From NCBI GenBank assembly GCA_021781745.1, contig JAJXWH010000038.1, forward strand, positions 1-49,957: DNA of 49,957 bases, written 5' to 3'. Numbering within the stretch: position 1 is the first letter of the stretch; each line of letters begins with the position of its first letter. The DNA comes from Bacillota bacterium (GTDB lineage Bacteria; Bacillota; Clostridia; Clostridiales; Clostridiaceae). The position numbers and the translations under genes were made by a program. Shown piece after piece: positions 24,810 to 33,740 of this stretch. Under the pieces are notes generated by a model. That model did no database searches, was not told the origin of the DNA, and saw only the letters and a program-made list of their open reading frames with translations.

Positions 24810-26603
24810 ATGGATAATAAGCAAAAGATTTTTTATGCATTAAAGAAATATTATGGTTTTGACTCACTAAGAAGGGGTCAATTTGAAATTATAAATAGCA
24901 TTTTAAATGGCGTAGATACTTTTTGTCTTATGCCTACGGGTGCTGGAAAGTCTATTTGTTATCAGATACCAGCAATAATTATGCAAGGTATAACAATAGT
25001 AATATCACCATTGATTTCACTTATGAAAGACCAAGTGGACAATCTATCTGGAGTTGGAATTAAAGCTGCATATATTAATAGTACTCAGAGTATGGAAACT
25101 ATAAAAAATATATTAATTGAAGCTTCTATGGGAGAATACAAAATAATTTATATTTCACCAGAAAGACTTGAATCTAAAATATTTAGAGATATGATTAAAG
25201 ATCTTAATATATCCCAAATTGCTGTAGATGAAGCTCATTGTGTATCTCAATGGGGGCATGATTTTAGGCAAAGCTATCTAGAAATTTCAGGTTTCTGTAA
25301 GAGCCTTGCAAATAAACCAATAGTATCGGCATTTACTGCAACAGCAACTAATGAGGTTAGAGAAGATTCTATAAAACTTTTAGGACTATGTGACCCATAT
25401 GTATATAAGGGAGATATTAATAGGGAAAATTTAAATATTAATATATTTAAAGAAGTAGATAAACTTGAGAACCTAAAAGATATTATAAGGGAGAATGAAG
25501 GTGTCTCAGGGATAGTTTATTGTGCATCAAGAAAAGAAGTAGACAATCTTTATTATTACTTAAAAGATTTAGGCTATAATGTGGGAAAATATCATGGTGG
25601 ACTTAAGGATGAAGAAAAGGAAAAATTTCAAGAAGAATTTTTATATGAAAATTTAGATATAATTATTGCAACTAATGCATTTGGTATGGGAATTGATAAG
25701 TCTAATATAAGATTTATAGTGCACTTTACTCTTCCTCAAAACTTGGAATCTTACTATCAAGAGATAGGAAGAGGGGGAAGAGATGGAGAAACCTGTAACT
25801 GTTACTTATTTTATTCTCAGTCAGATTTAGGCAGGGTTGAATATATAATAAATAAAAGTTCTTCAATAAATAGAAGAGAAATTCAACTTAGAAAATTTCA
25901 ACTTATGATTGATTATTGCAATTTAAAAGAATGCTATAGAAAATATATATTAAATTATTTTGGAAATGATCGTAAATTAAATTATTGCAATAATTGCAGT
26001 AACTGTTTAAACGATGAGGAATTAAAAGATTTTACAAGGGAAAGTCAAATGATATTATCCACAGTTTTCAGAACAAAGGAACAGTATGGAGTATCAGTAC
26101 TTGTTGATATTTTAAAAGGATTTAAGGGACCTAAGATAGTACAGAATAAGTTAGATCAAATTACTACATACGGAATAATGAAAGAATATGGAAGTACTTT
26201 TATTAAAGACTTAATCAAGAGTTTATTAAACGAAGGATATGTTGATTTAAAGGAAGGAACATATTCAATGTTAAAACTTAATGCTAGATCAATGAGACTT
26301 TTAAAAAGCAAAGAAACAGTTGTATTTAAGATTCTAGATAGTAGAGAGTCAGTATTGAACAAAGAATTATTTGAAGTTTTAAAGGCATGGAGAAAAGAGA
26401 AGGCTTATAAAGAAAGAATAAAGCCATATATAATTTTTTCAGATACAAGTTTAATTGCTATATCTAATAGTATGCCTAAAAATATTGATGAACTACTAGA
26501 AATTCGAGGTGTTGGTACGAAAAAAATTGAAGCCTATGGAAAGGAATTGTTAGATCTAATACACAGATTTGGTGAAAAGGAAGTTAAAAACATGCTAAAA
26601 TAG
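24810..26603 (+). CDS. recQ: ATP-dependent DNA helicase RecQ
   Basis: A 597-residue 3'-5' DNA helicase. The RecQ-type start YGFDSLRRGQFEIINSIL and Walker A PTGAGKS (near 49) precede the DEAH box VDEAHCVSQWGHDFR (near 139) and motif VI IGRGGRDGE (near 318). A zinc-binding region has cysteines at CNLKECYRKY and CNNCSNC (near 370-400). A winged-helix region follows. The C-terminal HRDC domain (about 525-595) contains ISNSMPKNIDELLEIRGVG. Complete by length. It acts in recombination and replication-fork repair. The start follows AGAAAGG. Confidence 0.93.
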   Translation: MDNKQKIFYALKKYYGFDSLRRGQFEIINSILNGVDTFCLMPTGAGKSICYQIPAIIMQGITIVISPLISLMKDQVDNLSGVGIKAAYINSTQSMETIKNILIEASMGEYKIIYISPERLESKIFRDMIKDLNISQIAVDEAHCVSQWGHDFRQSYLEISGFCKSLANKPIVSAFTATATNEVREDSIKLLGLCDPYVYKGDINRENLNINIFKEVDKLENLKDIIRENEGVSGIVYCASRKEVDNLYYYLKDLGYNVGKYHGGLKDEEKEKFQEEFLYENLDIIIATNAFGMGIDKSNIRFIVHFTLPQNLESYYQEIGRGGRDGETCNCYLFYSQSDLGRVEYIINKSSSINRREIQLRKFQLMIDYCNLKECYRKYILNYFGNDRKLNYCNNCSNCLNDEELKDFTRESQMILSTVFRTKEQYGVSVLVDILKGFKGPKIVQNKLDQITTYGIMKEYGSTFIKDLIKSLLNEGYVDLKEGTYSMLKLNARSMRLLKSKETVVFKILDSRESVLNKELFEVLKAWRKEKAYKERIKPYIIFSDTSLIAISNSMPKNIDELLEIRGVGTKKIEAYGKELLDLIHRFGEKEVKNMLK

Positions 26604-26750
26604 ATACTTTTATACAAATAATAGTTTATAATAATATTTAAAATAGTAGGCAATAATTAAGATAACTTAATATTGGCTATATATTTTATGTTAAATATAT
26701 AGATTATTTCTAGTTTACTGCCTAAAAGGTTACATTACAAAGGAGTTTAG

Positions 26751-29507
26751 TTGATGAGATATTTTAATGAAGATATACAGTCTGTTTTAGAAGACTTGAA
26801 TGTTAATTTAGAAGAAGGTTTAAAGGACTTATCAGTAAGAGAGAGAACTGAAAGATATGGAAAAAATGAATTTACACGCAAAAAGGAAGAAAGTATATTT
26901 AAAGACATAAAAAATGCTTTACTTGAACCTATGATGCTTATTCTTTTAGTGGCAGCCTTTGTAAGTGCAATCATTAGGGAATACTATGATTCCATAGGTA
27001 TTGTTTGCGCTGTGGCAATTGGAATTACTATTGGCATAATTACTGAAGGAAAGTCCAAAAAAGCAGCTGAATCTTTAGCTAAGATGACAGAAAATATTGT
27101 TGTAAAAGTACTTAGAAATGGTACTATAACACAAATTAATAAAAGTGATTTAGTTCCTGGTGATATCGTATATCTTGAAACAGGAGATATGATACCAGCT
27201 GACGGAAGGTTTGTTGAAACAACTGATTTAAAAGTTAGGGAAGATATGCTGACTGGGGAGTCGGATGATGTTAAAAAGGATGCTAAATTAATAGTTAATA
27301 TGGAAGAGATACAAACAGGTGGGAATAAAAAAATTCAAGATCCAATTCCAGCAAAACAAATTAACATGGGATTTGGAGGAACATTAATTGCTTATGGAAA
27401 AGCAACAATGATTGTCACAAGTATTGGAGATAACACTGAAATGGGCAAGATAGCTCAAACCCTGCAGGCTGAGGAAGAAGAAACTCCACTTCAAAGAAAA
27501 TTAGGTGATTTAGGTAAAACAATTACTAAGATATCTAGTGTTATAGCAGGTTTACTATTTATATTTATGGTAACTAAAATGGTTTTATCAGATAAGCTAA
27601 ATGTAGATATTTCTGGGATAATTCCGTTTTTAAATTCAATAGATCCTGTAAAAACCGCCTTTATTGTTTGTATAGCATTAATAGTTGCAGCTGTTCCAGA
27701 AGGGTTACCAACAATGATTAATATGACCTTAGCAATTACAATGCAAAAAATGGCAAAGATCAATGCTCTAGTAACCAAAAAAGAGGCTTGTGAAACTATA
27801 GGTTCTGTAAGTGTAATTTGTTCAGATAAAACTGGAACATTAACTCAAAATAGAATGACTGTAGAAAATCTTTATTTAAACGGAAAGTTTTTTGATGATA
27901 AAAATGACATAGATGATTATTTTGTAAAAAACTGCTTAGTAAATTCAACAGCAGACATAAGTTTTGAAGAGGATAAGTTGAATTATCTTGGTAATTCTAC
28001 TGAATGTGCATTACTTTCCTATTTAGAAGAATATGATTACAAGCAGGAGAGAAAAGAAAGTGAAGTGATTCACCAGATACCATTTAACTCAAAGAATAAA
28101 TTTATGGCAACTATTATGAAGATTAAAGGGATGAATGTAGTCCTTGTAAAGGGAGCGCCTGAAATATTATTATCAAATTCCTCTAAGGAAGTTATAAATG
28201 ATAAATTTATTGATTTGACAGAAGATAGAAAAAAACAAATCATGAAGGAAATACAAGATTTGCAAGCTAAATCTATGAGAATATTGGGCTTTGGATTTAG
28301 AATAATTGAAGATGTTGAAGCAGAAGCTGCAGTTACAAGTGATATAAGCATTTTAAAACCTGAGTCATCAAAGGCTGGAAGTGGTTTAGTCTTTAGTGGT
28401 TTTGTTGCTATAAGAGATCCATTAAGACCAGATGTGGCTGAAGCTATTGATAAGGCTAAAAAAGCAGGCATTGAAACTAAGATGTTAACTGGAGATAATA
28501 TAAATACAGCAATTGCAATAGGTGATGAACTTGGAATGCTTAAAGATGGAAAAAAAGCAGTAGAAGCAACCTATATTGATACCTTAAGTAATGAAGAATT
28601 GAAAGAAGAAATTAAAAATATAGCAATTGTTGCTAGAAGTAAGCCAGAAACCAAAATGAGAATTGTTGAAGCACTTCAAGAAAACGGAGAAGTAGTAGGA
28701 GTAACAGGAGATGGAATTAATGATGCTCCTGCGTTAACAAAAGCTGATGTTGGAATAGCAATGGGAATTTCGGGATCAGAAGTTTCTAAAAATGCTGCAG
28801 ACATAATTTTAACTGATGATAACTTTACTACGATTATTCAAGGAATAAAATGGGGAAGGGGAGTTTATGAAAATTTCCAAAGATTCATTCAGTTCCAAAT
28901 TACAGTAAATATAATTGCGTTTTTAATTGCAATAATATCTCAAATTTTAAATTTTGAGATGCCATTTACTACAATTCAATTATTGTGGATAAATATAATA
29001 ATGGATGGACCACCAGCGTTAGTTTTGGGATTAGAACCAATTAGAAATAATGTATTCAATAGAAAACCTGTAGATAGAAATTCAAGTATAATTACGAAAA
29101 CAATGATTACATCAATAATTTTAAATGCCATTTATACCACCTTGATTTTGCTTTTGCAAATGAGATTTAATATTTTAGGTGCGTCAACAGAAAAAGTTGG
29201 ATTTGCAAGTGAAATGGAAACTGTTTTATTTGGTTTATTTGCATTTAGTGCTTTATTTAATGCATTTAATTGTAGAGAATTTGGTACAAATAGCATAATA
29301 CCTAATTTCTTCAAGAATACAATAGCAATTAAAGTAATTGCTATAACAGGATTAGCACAAATTATTTTTACACAAGTATTTACTACTTTCTTTAGTTCAG
29401 TCGCATTATCACCATTAATGTGGATCAAAGTATTAGTATTATCTTTTATGATAATAGTCATAAATGAAGCTGCAAAATTTATTTTAAGGTTAACTAAAAA
29501 ACAATGA
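26751..29507 (+). CDS. P-type cation ATPase, calcium-pump type (P2A)
   Basis: A 918-residue membrane pump. It has the N-terminal cation-ATPase region and actuator domain with MLTGESDDV (near 165; TGES loop). Membrane segment 4 has VAAVPEGLP near 305 (the PEGLP calcium-site motif). The phosphorylation motif DKTGTLT begins at D359. The nucleotide-binding domain contains VKGAPE, and the hinge is MLTGDN...TGDGINDAPAL (near 580-660). Six C-terminal membrane segments include NIIMDGPPALVLGLEP. It exports Ca2+ (or possibly Mn2+) from the cytoplasm. ATG after AAGGAG. An alternative name is PMCA/LMCA1-type pump. Confidence 0.92.
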   Translation: MMRYFNEDIQSVLEDLNVNLEEGLKDLSVRERTERYGKNEFTRKKEESIFKDIKNALLEPMMLILLVAAFVSAIIREYYDSIGIVCAVAIGITIGIITEGKSKKAAESLAKMTENIVVKVLRNGTITQINKSDLVPGDIVYLETGDMIPADGRFVETTDLKVREDMLTGESDDVKKDAKLIVNMEEIQTGGNKKIQDPIPAKQINMGFGGTLIAYGKATMIVTSIGDNTEMGKIAQTLQAEEEETPLQRKLGDLGKTITKISSVIAGLLFIFMVTKMVLSDKLNVDISGIIPFLNSIDPVKTAFIVCIALIVAAVPEGLPTMINMTLAITMQKMAKINALVTKKEACETIGSVSVICSDKTGTLTQNRMTVENLYLNGKFFDDKNDIDDYFVKNCLVNSTADISFEEDKLNYLGNSTECALLSYLEEYDYKQERKESEVIHQIPFNSKNKFMATIMKIKGMNVVLVKGAPEILLSNSSKEVINDKFIDLTEDRKKQIMKEIQDLQAKSMRILGFGFRIIEDVEAEAAVTSDISILKPESSKAGSGLVFSGFVAIRDPLRPDVAEAIDKAKKAGIETKMLTGDNINTAIAIGDELGMLKDGKKAVEATYIDTLSNEELKEEIKNIAIVARSKPETKMRIVEALQENGEVVGVTGDGINDAPALTKADVGIAMGISGSEVSKNAADIILTDDNFTTIIQGIKWGRGVYENFQRFIQFQITVNIIAFLIAIISQILNFEMPFTTIQLLWINIIMDGPPALVLGLEPIRNNVFNRKPVDRNSSIITKTMITSIILNAIYTTLILLLQMRFNILGASTEKVGFASEMETVLFGLFAFSALFNAFNCREFGTNSIIPNFFKNTIAIKVIAITGLAQIIFTQVFTTFFSSVALSPLMWIKVLVLSFMIIVINEAAKFILRLTKKQ

Positions 29508-29690
29508 TAATATTAAAAACAAAAAAATGTCGATATTAGAGATAAAAATGGAATTAAGGTCATTTATCTATTAAAATTGACAAAATATCTAAAATTACAT
29601 ATATTTTCTGAATAGTTGTTTATAGAATGTTAATAATATGATAATATATGAAATGAGAAGACTAAAATATATGATTGTGGTGGTGAAGAA

Positions 29691-30287
29691 ATGATAGAAG
29701 AATTTAACGACGATACATATCATGAAATCATAAAGAGCATGGTTGCTACATTAGAAGCAAAAGATCTTTATACATATGGTCATTCAACAAGAGTGGCAGA
29801 TATGGCATATAGTTTAGGAAAAGTTCTAGGAATGACAGAAAAAGAATTAAAATTGATACATATTGCAGGAGATTTGCATGATATAGGTAAAATCGGAGTA
29901 CCCGATAGTGTTTTAAATAAACCAAGTAAATTAGAATTCGATGAATGGGAATTAATGAAAAAACATTCTGATATAGGATATAATATATTAAGCAAAGCAA
30001 ATACATTCAAAAATGTTTCTAAAATAGTTTTATATCATCATGAAAGATGGGATGGAAAAGGATATCCAGAAGGTCTTAAAGAAGAACAGATACCACTTGC
30101 ATCAAGAATTTTAGCAGTTTGTGATTCTATAGACGCAATGAAAAGTGATAGACCGTATAGAAAATCAATAAGCGATGAAATATGCAGAGAAGAAATAAGC
30201 AAAAATAAAGGAATAATGTATGATTCTCATATAGCAGAATGTATGCTTGATAATTGGGATAATATAGTAATGAAGTTGTATAACTAA
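29691..30287 (+). CDS. HD-GYP domain protein, probable cyclic-di-GMP phosphodiesterase
   Basis: A 198-residue single-domain protein. Motifs are H31 in YGHSTRVADMA, the HD pair H63-D64 in DLHDIGKIG, H92, H116-H117 in YHHERWDGKGYPEGL and the GYP at 124-126. All metal ligands are present, so it is probably active. HD-GYP proteins hydrolyse cyclic di-GMP to GMP or pGpG. No sensor or receiver domain is attached, which is less usual. It has its own start after GTGGTGAAG and ends at a strong bidirectional terminator. Confidence 0.85.
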   Translation: MIEEFNDDTYHEIIKSMVATLEAKDLYTYGHSTRVADMAYSLGKVLGMTEKELKLIHIAGDLHDIGKIGVPDSVLNKPSKLEFDEWELMKKHSDIGYNILSKANTFKNVSKIVLYHHERWDGKGYPEGLKEEQIPLASRILAVCDSIDAMKSDRPYRKSISDEICREEISKNKGIMYDSHIAECMLDNWDNIVMKLYN

Positions 30288-30290
30288 AAT

Positions 30291-30327
30291 TGGAACTATA
30301 TATAGATTTATCTATAGTATAGTTCCA
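30291..30327. terminator. bidirectional terminator between HD-GYP and PHP genes
   Basis: TGGAACTATA pairs perfectly with TATAGTTCCA, and the inner TATAGAT/ATCTATA continues the stem with one bulge. T and A runs on the two sides fit use on both strands. The genes converge here. Confidence 0.85.
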
Positions 30328-30328
30328 T

Positions 30329-31021
30329 TTATATATAAAGTAAATTACCTCCAACTAAAAAGTTATATATTTCTTGTTCGCTAAGGTATACATCGCCTAT
30401 CATTCCGTGAGTTCTATAAAGTTCCTTAGTACTATGAAAATCTGAGCCTGCAGTATAAAGTAGATTCCTATCTTTAGCCACATTTAAAAAGTATTCTGTA
30501 TCCTCAGTATTATTGCTAAAGTATTTTGCTTCAAGTCCATCAAAATTCATTTTTATGATCTCATGAAAATCCTTTCTATTTAAAAGTACAGGATGTGCCA
30601 AAATGGTAGTAGCACCAAAGAACTTAAGAATTTCAATTCCAGTTTCCACGTGTAATCTATCTTTCTTATCATAAAAATCAATGAATTTTCCGAGTAGGTG
30701 TTTAATTGCTGATAACCTGTGACTTTTTATATTTTTTAATACTTCTATGAGGAGCTCATTTTTATAGCTATCATCTTTGAAATAACCTAAAACATGTACG
30801 CGGCAGTTATTATATCGTGTAGAAAGTTCAACTCCAGGAATTACTTTAACTCCAATCTCTTTTCCGGCAGCGATTGCTTCGTCAATACCACAAGTGTTAT
30901 TGTGATCAGTTAAAGCAATAATATCTACATTTCGTCTTTTAGAAAGTAAAACTATTTCTTTAGGGGTACATCCTCCATCTGAAAAGGTGGAATGAACATG
31001 AAAATCGCCTTTCTTATACAT
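30329..31021 (-). CDS. PHP-domain metal-dependent phosphoesterase
   Basis: A 230-residue protein of the PHP family (TrpH/YciV-like). Metal-binding motifs are H8 and H10 in FHVHSTFSDGG, the DH pair in IALTDHNNT (near 37-38), PGVELS near 62, H138 in ILAHPVLL and SDFH near 195. Such proteins cleave 3'-phosphates of nucleotides or short RNA. The start follows AGGAGC. It is transcribed leftward, convergent with the HD-GYP gene. Exact substrate cannot be told. Confidence 0.85.
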   Translation of the reverse strand: MYKKGDFHVHSTFSDGGCTPKEIVLLSKRRNVDIIALTDHNNTCGIDEAIAAGKEIGVKVIPGVELSTRYNNCRVHVLGYFKDDSYKNELLIEVLKNIKSHRLSAIKHLLGKFIDFYDKKDRLHVETGIEILKFFGATTILAHPVLLNRKDFHEIIKMNFDGLEAKYFSNNTEDTEYFLNVAKDRNLLYTAGSDFHSTKELYRTHGMIGDVYLSEQEIYNFLVGGNLLYI

Positions 31022-31359
31022 TGCAGCTCCTCTTCAATTTTATCTACTTTTTAGTATATGAATTTTTATATTAATTGTTAAACATAGATTTTGATGAGAT
31101 AAACTTATAATACTTATAGAAATAAAAAATAATAGTAAATATTATGATATGGGGGGAAGGAGAAGGGGACACAGGAAATATAAGAAATAGTATAAAATTT
31201 AGAGTAAAATATAGATAATTTAAACATCTACATATAAATGGCTTGTCAATAAGTTGTAATTTGTCGATTATGTGTTAAGATTAATGTAAGGACAACTTTT
31301 TGAAGAAAATTAAACGATTACAGTAGACTTACAAAAACTAATGAAGAGGGGAAAAACTA
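31022..31359. other. intergenic region between divergent PHP and CAP-protein genes
   Basis: 338 bases holding the divergent promoters. A purine-rich stretch near 31150-31165 (GGGGGGAAGGAGAAGGGG) and a candidate -35 TTGTCG at 31261 are visible. No hairpin, gene or binding site could be assigned with confidence. Confidence 0.3.
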
Positions 31360-32361
31360 ATGAAGAAAACTTTTTTTACGAAAACAACGAAGACAGTTGT
31401 AGCTGCAGCAATTATTGCGATGTTACCATTAGGAGTATCTGCAGAGTGGAAAGAAAATTCTGATATGACTTGGAGTTATCCAGAAGGAAGTACAATAATT
31501 AAAGGGTGGAAGAATATTTCAAATGTGTGGTATTACTTCAATTCAGATGGGAAAATGCAAGTAGGGTGGATTTGTGATAAAGGTAATTGGTACTATTTAA
31601 ATCATTCAGGGGAAATGCTAGACGGTTGGGTAGACGTTAATGGATCTTGGTACTATTTTGATGGTTCAGGTGCAATGAAAACTGGTTGGTTAAAAGACAA
31701 TAACAGTTGGTATTATCTTGATTATGAAGATGGAATGCAGACAGGCACTGTAAATCTAAATGGCATATCGTATCACTTTAATGAATCAGGAAGATTGCAA
31801 AATATTATTAATTCAAATCAAACAACCAATGAAAGTACATATAATAGTCAGAAAGTATCTGGACAAGTTACTAAAAACTATACTCAAAGAACTACGCAAT
31901 CTAATAATTCTAATGGAACTAGCAGCAATACCTACATAAGTGGATTACCTCAATTACCAAATAATTATACTGTAAGTATTCAGGAATCAGCTGAAAATGA
32001 AATTCTTAAGTATATGAATGAAAAGAGAACCCAGGCTGGGTTACAGCCATTAGTTATAGATAATACATTACTTCAAGAGGCAAGATATAAAAGTAACCAC
32101 ATGATACAATATGATTATTTCGACCATACCACTCCTCAAGGCAATGATTGGACAAGCTGGTTAAAAATAATGGGCTACAAATATACTATAACAGGGGAAA
32201 ATATAGCATATAATAATTATGATCCAGTTCAACTGTTTGATCAGTGGTGGAACTCACCAGGACATAGGGCAAATATGATGAATTCTTCTTATCATAGAGT
32301 TGGTATAGGAGTATTGTACGGCAATGATAAGTACATGGGCACACAAACTTTTTCAAATTAA
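31360..32361 (+). CDS. secreted CAP/SCP-domain protein with cell-wall-binding repeats
   Basis: A 333-residue exported protein. Signal peptide 1-29 ends near GVSAEWK. Residues 45-140 contain about four choline-binding-type repeats (WYYLNHSGEMLDGWVDVNGS pattern; W-Y-Y/F and GW), which attach to the wall or to teichoic acid. A serine/threonine/asparagine-rich linker follows. The CAP domain (about 210-333) has ENEILKYMNEKRTQAG, YDYFDHTTPQG, TGENIAYN and WNSPGHRANMM, with both CAP histidines present. Function of clostridial CAP proteins is not established; a role at the cell surface is likely. The start follows AGAGGGG. Monocistronic by spacing. Confidence 0.88.
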   Translation: MKKTFFTKTTKTVVAAAIIAMLPLGVSAEWKENSDMTWSYPEGSTIIKGWKNISNVWYYFNSDGKMQVGWICDKGNWYYLNHSGEMLDGWVDVNGSWYYFDGSGAMKTGWLKDNNSWYYLDYEDGMQTGTVNLNGISYHFNESGRLQNIINSNQTTNESTYNSQKVSGQVTKNYTQRTTQSNNSNGTSSNTYISGLPQLPNNYTVSIQESAENEILKYMNEKRTQAGLQPLVIDNTLLQEARYKSNHMIQYDYFDHTTPQGNDWTSWLKIMGYKYTITGENIAYNNYDPVQLFDQWWNSPGHRANMMNSSYHRVGIGVLYGNDKYMGTQTFSN

Positions 32362-32409
32362 AAAATATAGATATAACACGTGAATTCTACTTAAGCGCGT
32401 ATCAACCGA

Positions 32410-32591
32410 AATTAGGTACATATGTGTACCATAGAACTATGAAAATCTCGCTGGAATGTTCTAAATAGGTGGTTGCACCTATTTCTACTTGCTCCAACTA
32501 TTTATTGGACAAGTAAAAATGGAACAACCACCTATTAAGAACATTCAACAGCTTATTTTCAAATGTCTATTTTACACATATGTACCTAATT
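32410..32591 (+). repeat. long imperfect hairpin H3, 182 nt, after the CAP gene
   Basis: The outer stem AATTAGGTACATATGTGTA pairs with TACACATATGTACCTAATT. The 120-nt core (32441-32560) begins GAAAATCTCGCTG and ends CAGCTTATTTTC. Inner arms pair as ATGTTCT/AGAACAT and AATAGGTGGTTG/CAACCACCTATT; the top has ACTTG/CAAGT. There is no T run. Same plan as H1 and H2. Bases 32592-32800 beyond it show nothing else clear. Confidence 0.8.
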
Positions 32592-32806
32592 TCTCTGTTT
32601 GAATACACACTTAAGTCCAGTTAATGTTGTATATATTTTTAACTATAAACAAAGTCAAGAATTTGTTTGTCTAAAGACATCTTACCAAAATACAACTTAT
32701 ACATATGAATAATTATTGGTATTTATAGCTTTATAATAATGAATTTATTCTAGGAAACATTAGTATTATTCCTAAATATAAGTTTGGAATGTTATTCGAG
32801 TAATCA

Positions 32807-32846
32807 TTTACAAAGTATGAATATAAGTATATAATAAATTCATACT
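32807..32846 (+). promoter_or_regulatory. promoter and overlapping palindrome before the PTS IIB gene
   Basis: TTTACA (32807-32812) and TATAAT (32830-32835) with a 17-base spacer make a good sigma-A promoter. AGTATGAAT (32814-32822) and ATTCATACT (32838-32846) form an inverted repeat that spans the spacer and the -10, the position expected of an operator. The gene starts about 36 bases further on. Confidence 0.6.
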
Positions 32847-32882
32847 AATGGATATATTGAGAATTGCAGGAGGGGATATGTT

Positions 32883-33191
32883 ATGTTAGTGATTAGATTA
32901 TTTTGTGCAGCAGGAATGTCAACAAGCCTTTTAGTAAGTAAGATGAAAGATGCAGCTAAGACTAAAGGTATCGAGGTAGATATTGAAGCTTTCCCAGAAA
33001 GTCAAATGGACAAACATTTAGATAATGTGGATGTAGCACTACTCGGACCACAAGTTGGATATACGATAGCAAAAGCTAGAAAGTTGTGCGAGCCTAAAGG
33101 AGTTCCAGTTGATATAATTCCAATGGTTGACTATGGAATGATGAATGGGCAAAAAGTACTGGATTTTGCAATTAAATTGGCTAATAAATAA
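32883..33191 (+). CDS. orphan PTS IIB component, lactose/cellobiose type
   Basis: A 102-residue cytoplasmic protein. The phosphorylated cysteine is C8 in IRLFCAAGMSTSLLVSKM, the standard IIB(Cel) P-loop. The rest (VDIEAFPESQMDKHLDNVDVALLGPQVGY) also fits the cellobiose/chitobiose family. Length is normal. It should pass phosphate from IIA to a sugar bound to IIC. No IIA, IIC, glycosidase or antiterminator gene lies nearby, so it acts with components encoded elsewhere or has a regulatory role. Strong AGGAGGGG ribosome site. Confidence 0.9.
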   Translation: MLVIRLFCAAGMSTSLLVSKMKDAAKTKGIEVDIEAFPESQMDKHLDNVDVALLGPQVGYTIAKARKLCEPKGVPVDIIPMVDYGMMNGQKVLDFAIKLANK

Positions 33192-33292
33192 ATGCCTTAT
33201 ATATAAGAATGAGGATATATGCCATTGCCAGTGGGAATGGTATAATACTGTGTTTATATTTTAATAGAGAGACAAAGATAATTGTGAGAGTG

Positions 33293-33328
33293 AAATAGCC
33301 TCCACCTTAAAAAGGGTGGGGGCTATTT
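33293..33328 (+). terminator. terminator after the PTS IIB gene
   Basis: AAATAGCCTCCACCTT pairs with AAGGGTGGGGGCTATTT with one mismatch, around a loop of two or three A, followed by GTTGTGT. A smaller hairpin (CCATT/AATGG) lies before it near 33221. Confidence 0.7.
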
Positions 33329-33400
33329 GTTGTGTAACAAAGTAAACCAATTGCTAAGCAAGTGGAAGAAAAGAGGCTTATGCCGTTGAAGAGAAAAAAA

Positions 33401-33456
33401 CTCCTATGCTAAAATAAATGCAGGTCTAGCCAACCGCAAATAAAAAAGCATAGGAG
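33401..33456 (+). mobile_element. left-end hairpin of an IS200/IS605-type element
   Basis: CTCCTATGCT (33401-33410) and AGCATAGGAG (33447-33456) form a subterminal hairpin directly before a transposase start. IS200-family elements carry such imperfect palindromes at their ends and use them for transposition and for hiding the transposase ribosome site. The GGAGG of the right arm is the ribosome site of the pseudogene. Confidence 0.65.
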
Positions 33457-33464
33457 GATGTCTA

Positions 33465-33572
33465 ATGAAAGACACAAATGTTTTATCTCATACAACGTGG
33501 AATTGCAAGTATAACATTGTATTCGCACTTAAATATAGAAGACAAGTGGTCAGTGGTAATACTTCGAAGTAA
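33465..33572 (+). pseudogene. truncated IS200-family transposase (TnpA)
   Basis: A 35-residue frame: MKDTNVLSHTTWNCKYNIVF, then ALKYRRQVV, followed by unrelated residues and a stop. The first 31 residues match the N-terminus of IS200-type Y1 transposases (about 150 residues). The HUH motif and the catalytic tyrosine are lost. The element is a relic that can no longer move by itself. It marks an old insertion at the left side of the accessory genes. Confidence 0.8.
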
Positions 33573-33740
33573 AATAATAGTTAAAAAAATGATAACGAAA
33601 GTTTGAAGAAGCTTATATTTAGGGTATAATAAAAATAAATTAATGAAATAAAGAATACGTAAAATGGAGCTTCAAATATTAAATCAATAAAAAATAAATA
33701 AAGTCCAAAATGATGCAAATAAATAGAAGGAGTTTAATTA

